This document shows, piece by piece, positions 16,463 to 27,400 of a stretch of 33,501 nucleotides of DNA. Origin of the DNA: Chara braunii (taxonomy: Eukaryota > Streptophyta > Charophyceae > Charales > Characeae). The notes under the pieces were generated by a model. The model saw only the letters and a list, made by a program, of their open reading frames with translations. It did not search any database and was not told the DNA's origin. The stretch spans positions 2,185,611 through 2,219,111 of the forward strand of contig BFEA01000027.1 of assembly GCA_003427395.1 (NCBI GenBank), given 5' to 3'. Numbering within the stretch: position 1 is the first letter of the stretch; each line of letters starts with the position of its first letter. A program made the position numbers and the translations under genes.

Positions 16463-17042
16463 ACATATACGAAGAACCTTGTTGTTTGTGGGAAACGGTG
16501 ACGATGGTTTTATTAATCGTAGTAGTGGATGACACATGTAGGAATATTCGCGTTGGTTCTGGGGATGCTGGTATGGTACCGATCGGCCTGAAGCTTTTTT
16601 TCAAATACTGTGATGACTGCATGCGAGGTCTGATAGTATTGATTACTGGATATGCGGTTTTTGTCACGGTAAGCGAGACTGAGGACGTTTTCCACTTCTC
16701 CGGAAACCGTACTCGTGGTCAGGTGCATCCAGGCCAGGTCCGAAAAGCGGGCATATGCATCTGGGCAGTACTTTTGATCAGGATTGCTTAAGTACCCGAA
16801 TCTTGCGCTTGATCTCAACTGAGAGAAGGATCCCAACGTGGAATGACGACGGAAAGAATTCGAAATTGAGAATGCAGTTTCTCAATCTTGGGCTCTTAAG
16901 ACGTGATGTATTCAATGATAATCAAAGCTGCTCTGGAGAGTAGGGGCTGATTTACCCAAGAAAAAAAAGGAAAAAAAGGGAAAGGAGCATTGTGACAATT
17001 TTGTGAATAAATTTCACATATCAAGATCTAGCTGTTGTCCCC

Positions 17043-17375
17043 CACCTACCTTCTTCCCGCGGACATAACGCATGTGTGTTGTAAAGGAATGCAACGAGTA
17101 GGGTACGTTCTATTCGAATACAATGCATATGCTTTCTATTCGAATAGCCTTGAATTTATATTACAACGCATGTGCGTTCTATTCGAATAGTCTTAAATTT
17201 CTAATACAACGTATATGCGTTCTATTTGAATAGCCTTAAATTTCGAATACAATGCATATGCGTTCTATTCGAATAGCCTTAAATTTCTAATACAACGCAT
17301 ATGCGTTCTATTCGATTTTTTTTCAAATTTGAGAACTCGAAAACAACACATATGCGTTATGTTCGGGGAATACAC
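17043..17375. mobile_element. MITE-like element filled by a 43-bp satellite
   Basis: The left terminus CACCTACCTTCTTCCC continues GCGGACATAACGCATGTGTGTTGT. The right terminus, reverse-complemented, reads TTCCCCGAACATAACGCATA then TGTGTTGT. Inside, ttctattcgaa-type words start at 17134, 17177, 17220, 17263 and 17306, exactly 43 apart, with a partial copy at 17108. Each unit carries two palindromes, GCATATGC and ATTCGAAT. The outermost right end is degraded. No coding sequence is present. Confidence 0.75.
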
Positions 17376-17783
17376 AATTATATGTGTCGTGCCAACCAGC
17401 CTCTTCTCACTTCATCCGCCCCAACGACGCTTCTACGTCTCTCCTACCCGCTTCTCCTCCAATCGCCTTTCCCTCATCCTTCCTTTTCACAACCGTACAC
17501 ATACTCCCCTCGTATCCATGCCCCACTGCAAATCAGGTGAGGCGGATCCTTATCTATGCGACTTCGCATCCCGACTGTCGATACACCATGGCCCTCAGCC
17601 CTCACTGCAAATTAAGCTAGCCGGATCGGCTGTTTTGGATTAACCACTGAGGCCCACTTACGGCAAAGCTTTCTACCATTGGGTACTAAGCCCAAGATGA
17701 GGCTGAGTCGGAAGAGAAAACCGGCTATAAGCAGGATAGGGGGAAGGGTGGGAGAAGGCAGAACAAGCCAGCATCCCACACCC

Positions 17784-17921
17784 CGAGGATCGGTCGTTCA
17801 CATATCAATGATCCTTCCGTAGGTTCACCTACGAACCCTTGTTATAACTTCCCCTTCCTCTAAATTGTAAGGTGCAATGAACTCCTCATAGCACGCCCAG
17901 CGGCAAACTGTTGTGATTATG
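17784..17921 (-). pseudogene. 18S rRNA 3'-end fragment 1, antisense, diverged
   Basis: AATGATCCTTCCGTAGGTTC from 17807 is the reverse complement of the universal 18S 3' terminus (GGAAGGATCATT). It is followed by gaacccttgttataacttcc and ccttcctctaaat, the helix 44-45 region. About 23 bases of ITS1-side sequence (cggtcgttcacat) precede it. Numerous substitutions and truncation show it is not a working rDNA unit. Confidence 0.88.
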
Positions 17922-18118
17922 GTTCACCTACTCCTTCCTCTAAATGGTAAGGTGCAATGAACTTCTCACAACACCCCCAGCGGCAAACCGTCGAGATTAT
18001 CGCGTTCCAGACATTTCACCGACCATTCAATCGGTAGGAGTGACGGGTTTACAAAAGGCAGGGACGTAATCAGCGCGAGTTGATGATTTACACTGACCAT
18101 GCAATTGGTAGGAGTCCC
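17922..18118 (-). pseudogene. 18S rRNA 3'-end fragment 2, antisense, diverged
   Basis: It begins within the 3'-end region (ggttcacctactccttcctc, with an internal deletion) and runs further, through ccattcaatcggtaggagtg and gggacgtaatcagcgcgag to a point near 18118. The conserved 18S words are recognisable but mutated, and the usual gacgggcggtgtgtac segment is shortened to gacgggtttac. Confidence 0.85.
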
Positions 18119-18266
18119 CCGAAGATCGGCCGTTCACATGTCAATGGTCCTTCCGCAGGTTCACCTACGAACCCTTGTTACAACTTCTCCTTCCTCTAAA
18201 TGACAAGGTTTAATGAACTTCTCACAACACCCTCAGCGACAAACTGCGAAGATCATGGTGATCTAG

Positions 18267-18304
<38 letters not shown>

Positions 18305-18500
18305 TGGTCTGTACAAGGCAAGGGCGTAATCAACGCAGGCTGATGACTTACGCTTACCATGCCTTCCTTGTTCAAGATCGATAATTACAACACTCTATCC
18401 CCATCCCCATCATAATAAACCTTGAGAAGGTTACCCGGGCTTTCAACTCAGACAACCGACTCGTTGAATTCATCATTCCAGCGCGGTCGCACTTTTCCAA
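18119..18500 (-). pseudogene. 18S rRNA 3'-end fragment 3, antisense, longest
   Basis: It restarts with gatcggccgttcacat and the terminus at about 18143 (atggtccttccgcaggttca). It continues through cttcaccggaccattcaatc, ggtaggagcgacgggtggtc, actctatccccatcccc, ggttacccgggctttc and gactcgttgaattcatc. Similarity fades after about 18500. It is the least decayed copy and holds roughly the last 350 bases of 18S. Confidence 0.88.
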
Positions 18501-19065
18501 TCAGGACACTCTCGGCGGTCGGAAAGACAACAGGTTGTCGCGGTATTTTTGATGATTTCTGCAATAAATAAATGATCAATGCAAACCCTTTCTTGCGTGC
18601 GCTCGTCTTCTAGCGAGTCCCTTCAATCGCGGTCTACGCCAGTCCCCGGTCCTTGGAATCTTTCATGTGATTCGGAACAGGAAATGCAATTATGCAATTA
18701 GTAAATTAAAATAAAATGCATAGCCCATCATAATTTTCAATTTAGGAATTTTGAGAATTGTGAGATGACTAGCAAAGATCATATCTTCAATCAATGCCAA
18801 TGAAACAAGATCAAGCCCCACTTGACTCAAAGGCAAAGACAAGATGAATGAGGCAAGGTGATAACTCGTAATAATCTCAGAAGGTACAAGTAAAAAAACA
18901 TGGCCAGACCTCGTGAAGAGTCCTCACTCTCCTTCTCATGTCTCATAATCAATGACTCGTTTGATGGTGCGATTCGTGAGCTAGTGATGTAAAGCCACAT
19001 AAGTCCCATGAGTCCGGAGTAGGTTCACCCGAGGACACAGAGTAGGGAGATGTAACTCGAAAAAT

Positions 19066-19138
19066 ATCCCTCGCTTGAGATGTCGAAAATCTGAGTATGG
19101 AGATATGACTTGGAAATCCCTCGCTTGAGATGTCGAAA
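19066..19138. repeat. 50-bp spaced direct repeat
   Basis: atccctcgcttgagatgtcg occurs at 19066 and 19116 (offset 50), with the related gagatgtaactcg and gagatatgact between, so it is a short two-copy minisatellite. Confidence 0.75.
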
Positions 19139-19375
19139 CTATGACGGTTCAGTCACTGCCTCATAGTCCATCTCTGCTGGTGAGACATACCTTTTGACCA
19201 TGTCAACCAGATCACCTTTGTAGGAACCATCAATGAGGTAGAAAGGGACCGGTGGCCTAGGGTAGTCAGAGTATAGCTTAGGACCAAAGCCATGATTCAG
19301 CTTTACACCCTCTTGAAGCACTCGTGCTCTCTTCTCAACGTACCGAGCTGCTGTAATCCAAACTGAGTGACCCCC
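19139..19375 (-). CDS. Unidentified coding-like fragment
   Basis: The minus-strand frame reads GHSVWITAARYVEKRARVLQ and on through a PRPPVPFYLIDGSYKGD stretch to DYEAVTEPS and a stop. Composition is protein-like, with an aromatic, proline-rich middle. It is closed upstream by a stop at 19376-19378. I recognise no family. It may be a retroelement or exon remnant. Confidence 0.3.
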   Translation of the reverse strand, partial: GGHSVWITAARYVEKRARVLQEGVKLNHGFGPKLYSDYPRPPVPFYLIDGSYKGDLVDMVKRYVSPAEMDYEAVTEPS

Positions 19376-19859
19376 TTACATGAAACCAATTGCATTGACA
19401 TACTGGTAATGGGAAGCATCCTTGGAAGCAATCCTGTTGAGACTAGTCAAGACAGTCTGATGAAATGAGAATGAAGTAATGAAACTCGTGTGCTGAGTAA
19501 AGTAGTAGAACTTATTATAATCAAGAATGACAACGAAAATGCTAATAATAATAATTTTTGTGACTGAATGTCACTGATGAAAATATTGATTGATTGATAT
19601 AGATCTGAGAGTTGACTGATAATAACAAAATGACAATAGATCTCCGTTAAGGAATCACTGATGATGTTTTTGATGGTTGAATGTTGTCGAGTATTCAGTC
19701 ACTGATTGTTTTTCCAATGACATATAGAGTTACGCAAGTCATTTGAGATACCGGGCCCATTACCTGGCTTCAATTGAGAATCAATTTGAGAATTATTTGA
19801 AGAAATTCAGGACAATTAAAGGAGAGGTTGAAAAACTATGAATGACTACTGATCTCTTT

Positions 19860-20750
19860 TTGAATGCTCAAAACTCCTGAATTCCCAAACAAAACTCTCC
19901 AAGAATGTCCAACACTGTCTTATTCCCTGTCGAGCTTTCCCAGGCGTCACACCCCCACCCGGCTAGGTTACAGAGCAACACGACTCGCACCAACTCCGGC
20001 CAGCGTCGGCCGAACAGCTACCCATGGTTGTCCCTTGGAATGCCCATCCCAAAGCATCCCCAAATCTCTCTACCAGGCCTCACGCTTTTGCAATCAGCAG
20101 GTTACAGGGCAACACCCCAGCACCGACCAGCGTCGTTCTGGCATTGAACAACCGTAAATCCATGAATGTAACAATATCAAACAGCCTAAAGCGAGTTGCT
20201 AGAAGTCCCTAGAATCCTAAAACAGTATTTTTTTTTTTATAACCAAAAGCAATGCTATTTGAGGTAAATTTGGAAGACTATCCACCAGCGAAAATCCCAG
20301 CGATTGTCTTCAAACACTCCAAAGCGCCAGAGGGTCCTAACACCCTCAAAGTCCTCAGACACTGTCTTATTCATTACCAAACTCTACCAAGCCTCTCACC
20401 CCCGCTATAGGTTACAGGGCAAAGCAACTCACCCCGGCTCCGACCTGCATCGTCTTCGACAGGAACCCTTGATTGTCTCGTGAAATGACCCCCCTAGGCA
20501 TTCCTAGATCTCTCTACCAGGCCTCAAGCTCCTGTTGTCAACAAGTTACAGGGTCAACACCCCAACGTTTGCCAACGTCGTTCTGGCATGGAACAACCGC
20601 AGGTCCAGGAATAAAACAACATAAAAATTCGCCTAAAGGGCATTGCAAGGAGTCCCAAGAGCCTAAAAGTGTTCTGCCACAACCACGGAGAACAATCACA
20701 ATCGCTAGAGGATAGTCACATCCGAACACATCGCCCATTGTTTTCTTTTT
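19860..20750. repeat. Two tandem copies of a 444-bp unit
   Basis: Anchors repeat at near-constant offset: TAGGTTACAG at 19964 and 20408 (444), gttacaggg at 20101 and 20545 (444), ctaccaggcctca at about 20070 and 20514 (444), and cactgtcttattc at 19913 and 20360 (447). Each unit contains two related GC-rich submotifs of the type gttacaggg-caacacccc-agcaccgacc-gcgtcgttctggca. Confidence 0.85.
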
Positions 20751-20889
20751 TTTTTAATGAGATAGGACATGAGTGACACACAACAAAATTGAAAACAAAA
20801 AATCCGAACCGAAACCACCAACTAACCAACTTCCCACGCAACAATTGGAAAATTCAAAGTCCCCGTGATCGGTCCTTGAACCTAAACGC

Positions 20890-21475
20890 GGCTGGTGTCA
20901 TAACCCCCTGTGCTAGGGTCACAGGGCACCACCATGCCCCGGTACCGACCAGCCTGGTATAGACGGCAAGGATTGGCTTCCTCCCTCGACAACTCCCATT
21001 AGCCGCACGCCCCTAGGTGACAGGGATAAAACCCCAGCAACTGGGCGTCGAACGCGGTGGTTCTGCTTTCCTCCCTCGACATAGCTCCCCACGCCTCATG
21101 CTCCCCTAGGTTAAACAACAATACTCGAGCACCGACCTGCGCTGTCCTAAGCACGTCCTTTTCACCTACTGACGAAGACTAAGGCCCTTCCCCTGTCACA
21201 CCCCCCTACGAACTTCCCACTCGTCTGTGCGAATAATTTGCTTCCCTTAATTGTGTGTTTTTTGGCTACCTGCTAAAAAGTAAAAAATATAAACCTAGTT
21301 GACAATTTGCAAAGCAATCAAGGAGACTATAACAACCCTACTCAGGCTCAGCAACGCAATCATACTCTTCCTGAGTCTGCCCAGCCTCACACCCCCACCG
21401 CTAGGTTACAGGGCAGCACAACACCCCAGCACCGACCGACATCATTCTGGCATCGAAAAACCACGGATCCACAAT
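20890..21475. repeat. Diverged relatives of the 444-bp unit's submotif
   Basis: Further gttacaggg/caccgacc-type blocks occur at about 20912, 21015, 21107 and 21412. The last (cacccccaccgctaggttac, then agcaccgaccgacatcattc) is closest to the array. Spacing is irregular. Confidence 0.65.
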
Positions 21476-21499
21476 TACAACAGCAACAGACACACCTAA

Positions 21500-22825
21500 G
21501 AAAATTTGCTAACAGTCTCCAATGAGAGAAACCTTATCTGGAAACACTAATCGGAATATGAAAAATCACGTCAAAGTTTAAACGAGTTTGAAAGTTTAAA
21601 ACAAAATCATCAAAGTAACCAAGGTCATTAGATTAGGCAGAATTCATCACGAATCATGACATATTAAAAAATTGAATCATGATAAATTAGAACATCGAAT
21701 CATGATAAATTAGAAAAACGATTTATGGTGAAATTGACAAATCTATATGAAATATTATTAGCATTTACGAATAGGATGTCCGAATAGGACTTTCGATTAG
21801 TTTTTTAAAGATCAACATCAGAGTATACTTATGAATTTCCTACCAACAAGTATGAAAATTATACGAATTAGAATACCCGACTAAAATTGTTCTTTGGGAA
21901 TTGAGACCGAAGTAATCATTTTATGAATGACTCCACTTCAGAATAATTAGAGTTATCCAAGAGTGAAATTTATGAAAATTGATAACAAAAAAATATTAGA
22001 AATTTATTAGCATTTTAAAATACGCCAAGAACAGATTTTTTCCACTCTTCGAGCTCACCCCTCTTCCTCCAAACCCACTTTTGCTTTCACCGGAGTTTTG
22101 CCTTGGCTCGCTCAATGGTCTTTAGAGAGGAGTCAGTGCTATGCAGTTTTCCACGATGATCATAAAAGTGAAAAATGTACTTGATGTATTTTCGTTTTCC
22201 AATTCTCTGAACGACACGCTCCCTCAAGAGAACCTTATGAAATTTTATGTCTTGATCAGGTTCCCTCTCCCAACCATCATACTTATCTTTGCTGATCTTG
22301 CACCTCACTACCAGGATTTCCTCATCCTTCATGATCTCTTTTCTACTCCAAGGTTTAAGCATCAGTAGGAGGCAAGAGAATGGAGAGACAATCAGTAGCC
22401 CAACAAATTTTGTACTCAAATGGAAAGTGAGTAGCTCTTAGGATCAATGTTGCCTACAGTTCTGCTCATATAATGCAAAAAAAATCGTCTACGGTAGCCC
22501 CCTGTTTTCTGCACGCGAAAGTCGCTATCGTTTAACCTCAAATTCACTCAATACGTTGTATTGCTGAGATTGCAAGATACAACTGAGTGTGGATGCTCTG
22601 AGCTCAGAATCTGTTCGTATTGAACATCACAACTGGAGTTGGGGGTCTCTAAGTACCCAAAGCGGTGACCCTAAGCACTGGAGACGCTCATTCTTAACTT
22701 GGCGATTTTGCGCATGGAGTTTTGTATGTACCTAGTAAAAATAAAACCCTGAGTACGATTGCTCGACCTTGCCCAACGAGACGATTCCGAGTACGAGTTT
22801 AGATCTTACTCAGATTTAATAAAAT
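21500..22825. other. AT-rich region with one open frame, no recognised gene
   Basis: Contains near-repeats of gaatcatgataaattaga around 21640-21720 and the minus-strand frame at 22087-22419 listed separately. Confidence 0.5.
22087..22419 (-). CDS. Unidentified coding-like fragment, lysine-rich
   Basis: A 110-codon minus-strand frame with a basic second half (VRCKISKDKYDGWEREPDQD, then IGKRKYIKYIFHFYDHRGK and a terminal ERAKAKLR). It looks more protein-like than neighbouring frames. Its first roughly 25 residues are hydrophobic and may be noncoding. No family is recognised. It could be a mobile-element remnant. Confidence 0.3.
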   Translation of the reverse strand: MSTKFVGLLIVSPFSCLLLMLKPWSRKEIMKDEEILVVRCKISKDKYDGWEREPDQDIKFHKVLLRERVVQRIGKRKYIKYIFHFYDHRGKLHSTDSSLKTIERAKAKLR

Positions 22826-23098
22826 CTAGGCTACCAGCCAGGCCGCCCGGGTCCCGGGTGCCCAACACGTGCAAGGACCAAGCAATGTCCCCCCCCCCAA
22901 AAAAATAAAAATAAAATCCAAAAACAAAACTATGTTATGCAGAACAATAAAATGAACAACTTCTGCCTCAAGGTTACATTGAAATTCTTCACCAAATTTA
23001 AATAAAAAAATAAAATTAAAAAATATTTTCTTAATTTTTATTTTTTATTTTTTTTGGCCCGGCCGGGCAAGTGACCCCGGGCCACTCTGGTAACCTAG
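22826..23098. mobile_element. hAT-type MITE, copy 2, inverted relative to copy 1
   Basis: It begins CTAGGCTACCAG and ends CTGGTAACCTAG (one mismatch in the TIR). Its right arm, reverse-complemented (CCAGAGTGGCCCGGGGTCAC...), matches the left arm of the element at 7694, and its internal words (tgcagaacaataaaatgaac, ttctgcctcaaggttac) match that element reversed. Flanks AATAAAAT and AAGTAAAT agree at 6 of 8 positions, as expected for an older, decayed duplication. It is about 100 bp shorter than copy 1. Confidence 0.88.
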
Positions 23099-26000
23099 AA
23101 GTAAATTAAATTAAAATAGATTTAAAATAAAATAACTTCAAGTATCTGACAAGTTGCTCAGAAGATGTCTATCAGGTCTCGGAAAAACCAACTCGATGTT
23201 TTCTATGTCTACTAGTCCGTGCTTCGATGAGGGGCGTTCTCGTCACGTTGGCTGAAGTTAAACGAGACTTTATAAATTTGTTTTGGAACGATAAACATGC
23301 AGAATATATCAGTGGGTATCACGCGTATATTTGCAACTTGTTCTTGAACAACAAGACACTCTTGAGATGCTAATAAAAAAATGAAGTATGCACGAATTTG
23401 CCCTCAATTCGTGAGGATGCAACCACAAGATTGAAATTACAGAGGTTTTTGTCTTTACTCGGGTCAGGAGTTGTGTTTTCCCGCCCTCCGAACCACACAT
23501 GATAGTTTTCCATCATACGACTCTCCGTCATGAATCATCGTTCGATAATGTTATCGATAAACTGACAGGTTTATATAGGACCACGCCCGTCTCAACACAT
23601 TGAAACTGTGGATCAAATTTCTTCAGTGTGCTTCTTTTGAACTTAGTGCGATATTTAAGCGCTAAGGTGAGTGCACAAGATTCCTTCATTAAGTGAACTA
23701 TCGACCATAATGATAATCGATTGTCCACGAAAGAGTGAAGTCACAAGAGTACCCTTACAATTTACGCAGCAAGGCTTCCAACAATTTTCAGAATAGTCGG
23801 AAGCATGAGGGAAGTTTACCACTGAACAACTGATCGATTTTGCGATATTAAGAGATTCAAAGTAATTTTTTTTTTAATCCACTTTGTGCTATAAAAGTTT
23901 TTAATTACATAAAAAAAAGGAGGAGGGGGGAGGTTTTAGTGAGATTTGCGTCGCGTGTTAAACTGGCATATAATATCATGTAAGTGATCATTAACGTTTG
24001 CTCTAGTAAGGTAGGTGGTGTATCATCACCACCTCTCTCAGTCGACTTAATCGATATTTAAATTAACATCTAAAATGTTGATCATTGCTGATATTACTCT
24101 CCGTCAAGTAGGAATTAGGCAAAAAGGTAAGCGATTTTTCTCAGCATTGTTTTTTTTTTTTTTTCCAATCAAAATCAGCTTGCAACACCGTCAGCTCAAC
24201 AATGAGGTTAACTCACTTCCGTTCAATGATTGGTGGGCTAGAGCTTTATCATCACCACTTAGGTAACCTTAGTCGTGTTTCAATTCTTCATCGACTCCAC
24301 TCAGAGCGACTTAGATCCTTAGTACTTCAATGGAGAGGAGAGTGAGAAACACAATTCATTAAAAGATTAACCTCAGATTAGTCGAACGCAGAGAAGTTAT
24401 TGACAAACCTCTTAAGTTCAAAAAACAAAAAGGAAAGAGCGTAATACATGTTTAGGGAAGGAGCAGTTAGAGCCTTGTCTGACAAGATCAGGAACAACCC
24501 ACTTGTCTTAACAACTTCAAAGGTGGGTACCAACCCTACTATGGTCTAATGAGATCTCTTCTCTTCACATGATCAAATGATTAGGCGTACTGTCATCAAC
24601 ACGCATTTTAATGAGCAACGGTGAACAATGATAAAACTTTCTTAATAATGACAGCAAAGAGCATCATAACAAAGAATGACAATATCCCCCTTCACCAGCA
24701 AGACCCCAGATTCGGCGTTCGCTCTCTTCTTATTTAAGGTTCTGCTTGCCTTTTACATTCCAGGAACCTCAAGGGATTCGAATAGCAATTTCAACATTGA
24801 AACAGGTCACCTGGGGGACCCTGATTGTAACCACAACAACATGTTTTAAACAACAAGAGGTGGCTGATGAAGCTAGCTACACTTCCAGTTGGTTGCACGG
24901 GTGGATAAATGATCATATGCCACCACTCAAAGTTATCCAACAACTCACCCATGGCTCAAGAGTATGAACTACCACGTACGATAGCAAGGAAAAACTTGGA
25001 AGACAATACGACCTCTTGCTTCCCACAAGCATTCCTTACAGGGCAAGAATCACACCACTTGTACGGTGTCTCTGAACAAAGAAAACTGGAGGAAATAGAC
25101 GGTCTACGAGACAGTTTCGAAGAACGAGCACTCGCTCAACGATGACATCAACCAAATGCATGCGCGTCAAGTTCTCTCTAAAATGTCTTACTTTTGTCGC
25201 CCGTACGAATCATCTAATATTGCTTTCGTACATAAGTATCACATTTCCAACACAGTGTGCCTTTCCTTACTATTACTTAGTGTCTTTCTCGTATAGCTGA
25301 CGATACTGCTTCAAGTGTCTATTCAAGGTCAGTGGCGTGTATGAGGAGCAAGGGACTACGACAGAGCTAACGAAATGACGAGAGGTGAGCAGAAACAAGA
25401 GTCGTTACCATAGCGTCGGCCACTGATTGATAAAGAGGACAATTGAGAAATCTTAATGACATGTCTAATCTCAAATGCGTGTTTAAATTGCTCATATCCC
25501 GCTCCCACTCATCCTTCCTCTCCTTCTGGTCTGAACTCACTCGCCCACGCTTTCGTTAGCGACCATTTAACAACCTTGGTTCCTTGACTTGCTAGAGGAA
25601 CGACCGAACATTTAACATCTCTTCAGAAGCCTAGCTTCTACTGCTCGTTCGTACTACTAGTGTCTCGCTCTGCGATTGACACTTGACGTCAACCGTGTAG
25701 GGCGTGCACATCTTTCACAGGAAGAGTCATTTTTTCTGCCCACTAGTACGCACAAAGTCTGACTTCTTTTTTCCAGTGTCGCCACTAGCACCCAACACTG
25801 CGCTGATAATTATTTGTAAATGAAAGAAATGGCAGAGATGAATGGTCATGTGATGACAAAACAAATAAACAACATAAGAAAGAAATAATAACATAAACTA
25901 CTTATTGTGCGAAAGCTTCTTGCCATAACTTTGACTCTGTAAGACTGAGCCCTCGACTTATACCATACGTCCCACGTATCTGGCCTCGTCTTGCTACTAC

Positions 26001-27400
26001 TCCCAACTTGTTGCAGAAGCTATAGAACTCAACACATCCGCAAGTCAAGTTGGAGGTCATAGAGACAATGCGGTCGACATCAACAACGATCTCAAGCATT
26101 GAATTCTTAAGAGAAGCCCCACGCAGGTCTGGCTTCTCTCTTTTCTCGCATGAGCCGCTAGTACTTTGATCTTTGAGCTCGTTCTCTCAGGCTCTCCGCT
26201 AAGTTTTGCCTACCATCAGTAGCTGCTTCGCAACCCTAGTCTCTCCATCAGTAAGTGAAGATGGAGGCGGTGTCGATGGCAACTGCCACGAACGGAGGGA
26301 GGAAAAGGAGAGGTGAGGCAAGTGATATTAACGATACTTTCACGCATATACCTCTCATGGTAGTCTCATTTCAACCTCGTACATGTGTTGCTAGTACATT
26401 GCGTATCCGTGTCCCTCTCTCTACCACCTCGTATATTCAGCACCATCACACATGCAACGTCGTGACATATGCAAGGATGATGGCATCAACTAAGAAGCCT
26501 TAGTCCAGTACGCCTGTGAAAGTCTGAGTCCTCTCCGTCTCGCTTGTCGCTAACACACGATTGCTCGTCGTCCTCGCCTCATGATCCTGTAAGTGCCCCA
26601 GCGGGCTCAGCGCCTATTATGACGCAAGCTGACCTTCGGACCATCCTCTACTGGTTTAGCGAGCGGGTGGTCCCTTCGACACTGCTCGAGTCCATGCAAG
26701 GACTGGGTCTCCACGTCGCTCACTTCAGATTCTGCCTCAGAGTCGCGGTCAAAGGTCTGCTGCTCTCGCTCTATGGTCCCTGTCGACGTTTCTTCCTTGT
26801 AGTACGTGACAGTGACTTGTAAGGCCGCAACTACTCCGTCCCATTAACACCTCCGCTCAACCCTATTACGAGCCTCAGTAATCCCCGCTTGTAGACCTTC
26901 GTCTCCCCTCATTTCTTGTTCCCTCTTGCCGTTGACGTTCACATTTAACTTGGTCATCCTCTCGGGTTCACTATTACACTCAGATAGGACAAAATAACAT
27001 TCACTATTACGCTCTCTTCCCTCTTTGGTTCCCAACTTCAGAAGCACTTTAAGCGGTTAATCTAGTAGCCATGGAGACCCTTGTGGTAAGCCATAGCCAC
27101 ACACTTTCTGAAATGGCCAGAGCTCAGCTCGATGTACGCACGCGTAGATAACTACAACCTAAGCACCTCACCTTTCCGCTCTACTATCCCGAATTGCCAA
27201 CCACGTACAGAGAGTTTTTTAGTGTTCACCTTGTGTCGGCTTAGGGAACCAACACGTCACTAGCAGAGACTAGTATGCGCCACCACTGACTAATAACGAT
27301 GACCCCACGGCTACTCCTTTTTATAGAACACCACTGACAAATAACGAGATACTTAAAACTTTCTAAGTCAGTAAGAATATTAGGAATTTAATTAGAAAAA
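23099..27400. other. AT-rich region without recognised gene
   Basis: Only short open frames occur on both strands. At 24763-24967 a frame after a ttccag acceptor-like site looks weakly coding (EPQGIRIAISTLKQVTWG), continued in another frame by LPRTIARKNLEDN. This could be a frameshifted remnant, but no family is recognised. Confidence 0.4.

Larger units (their letters stand above)
18501..19940. other. Low-coding region between rDNA fragments and 444-bp repeats
   Basis: AT-rich sequence with a 50-bp direct repeat (19066-19138) and one unidentified minus-strand open frame (19139-19375), both listed separately. I see nothing else recognisable. Confidence 0.5.
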
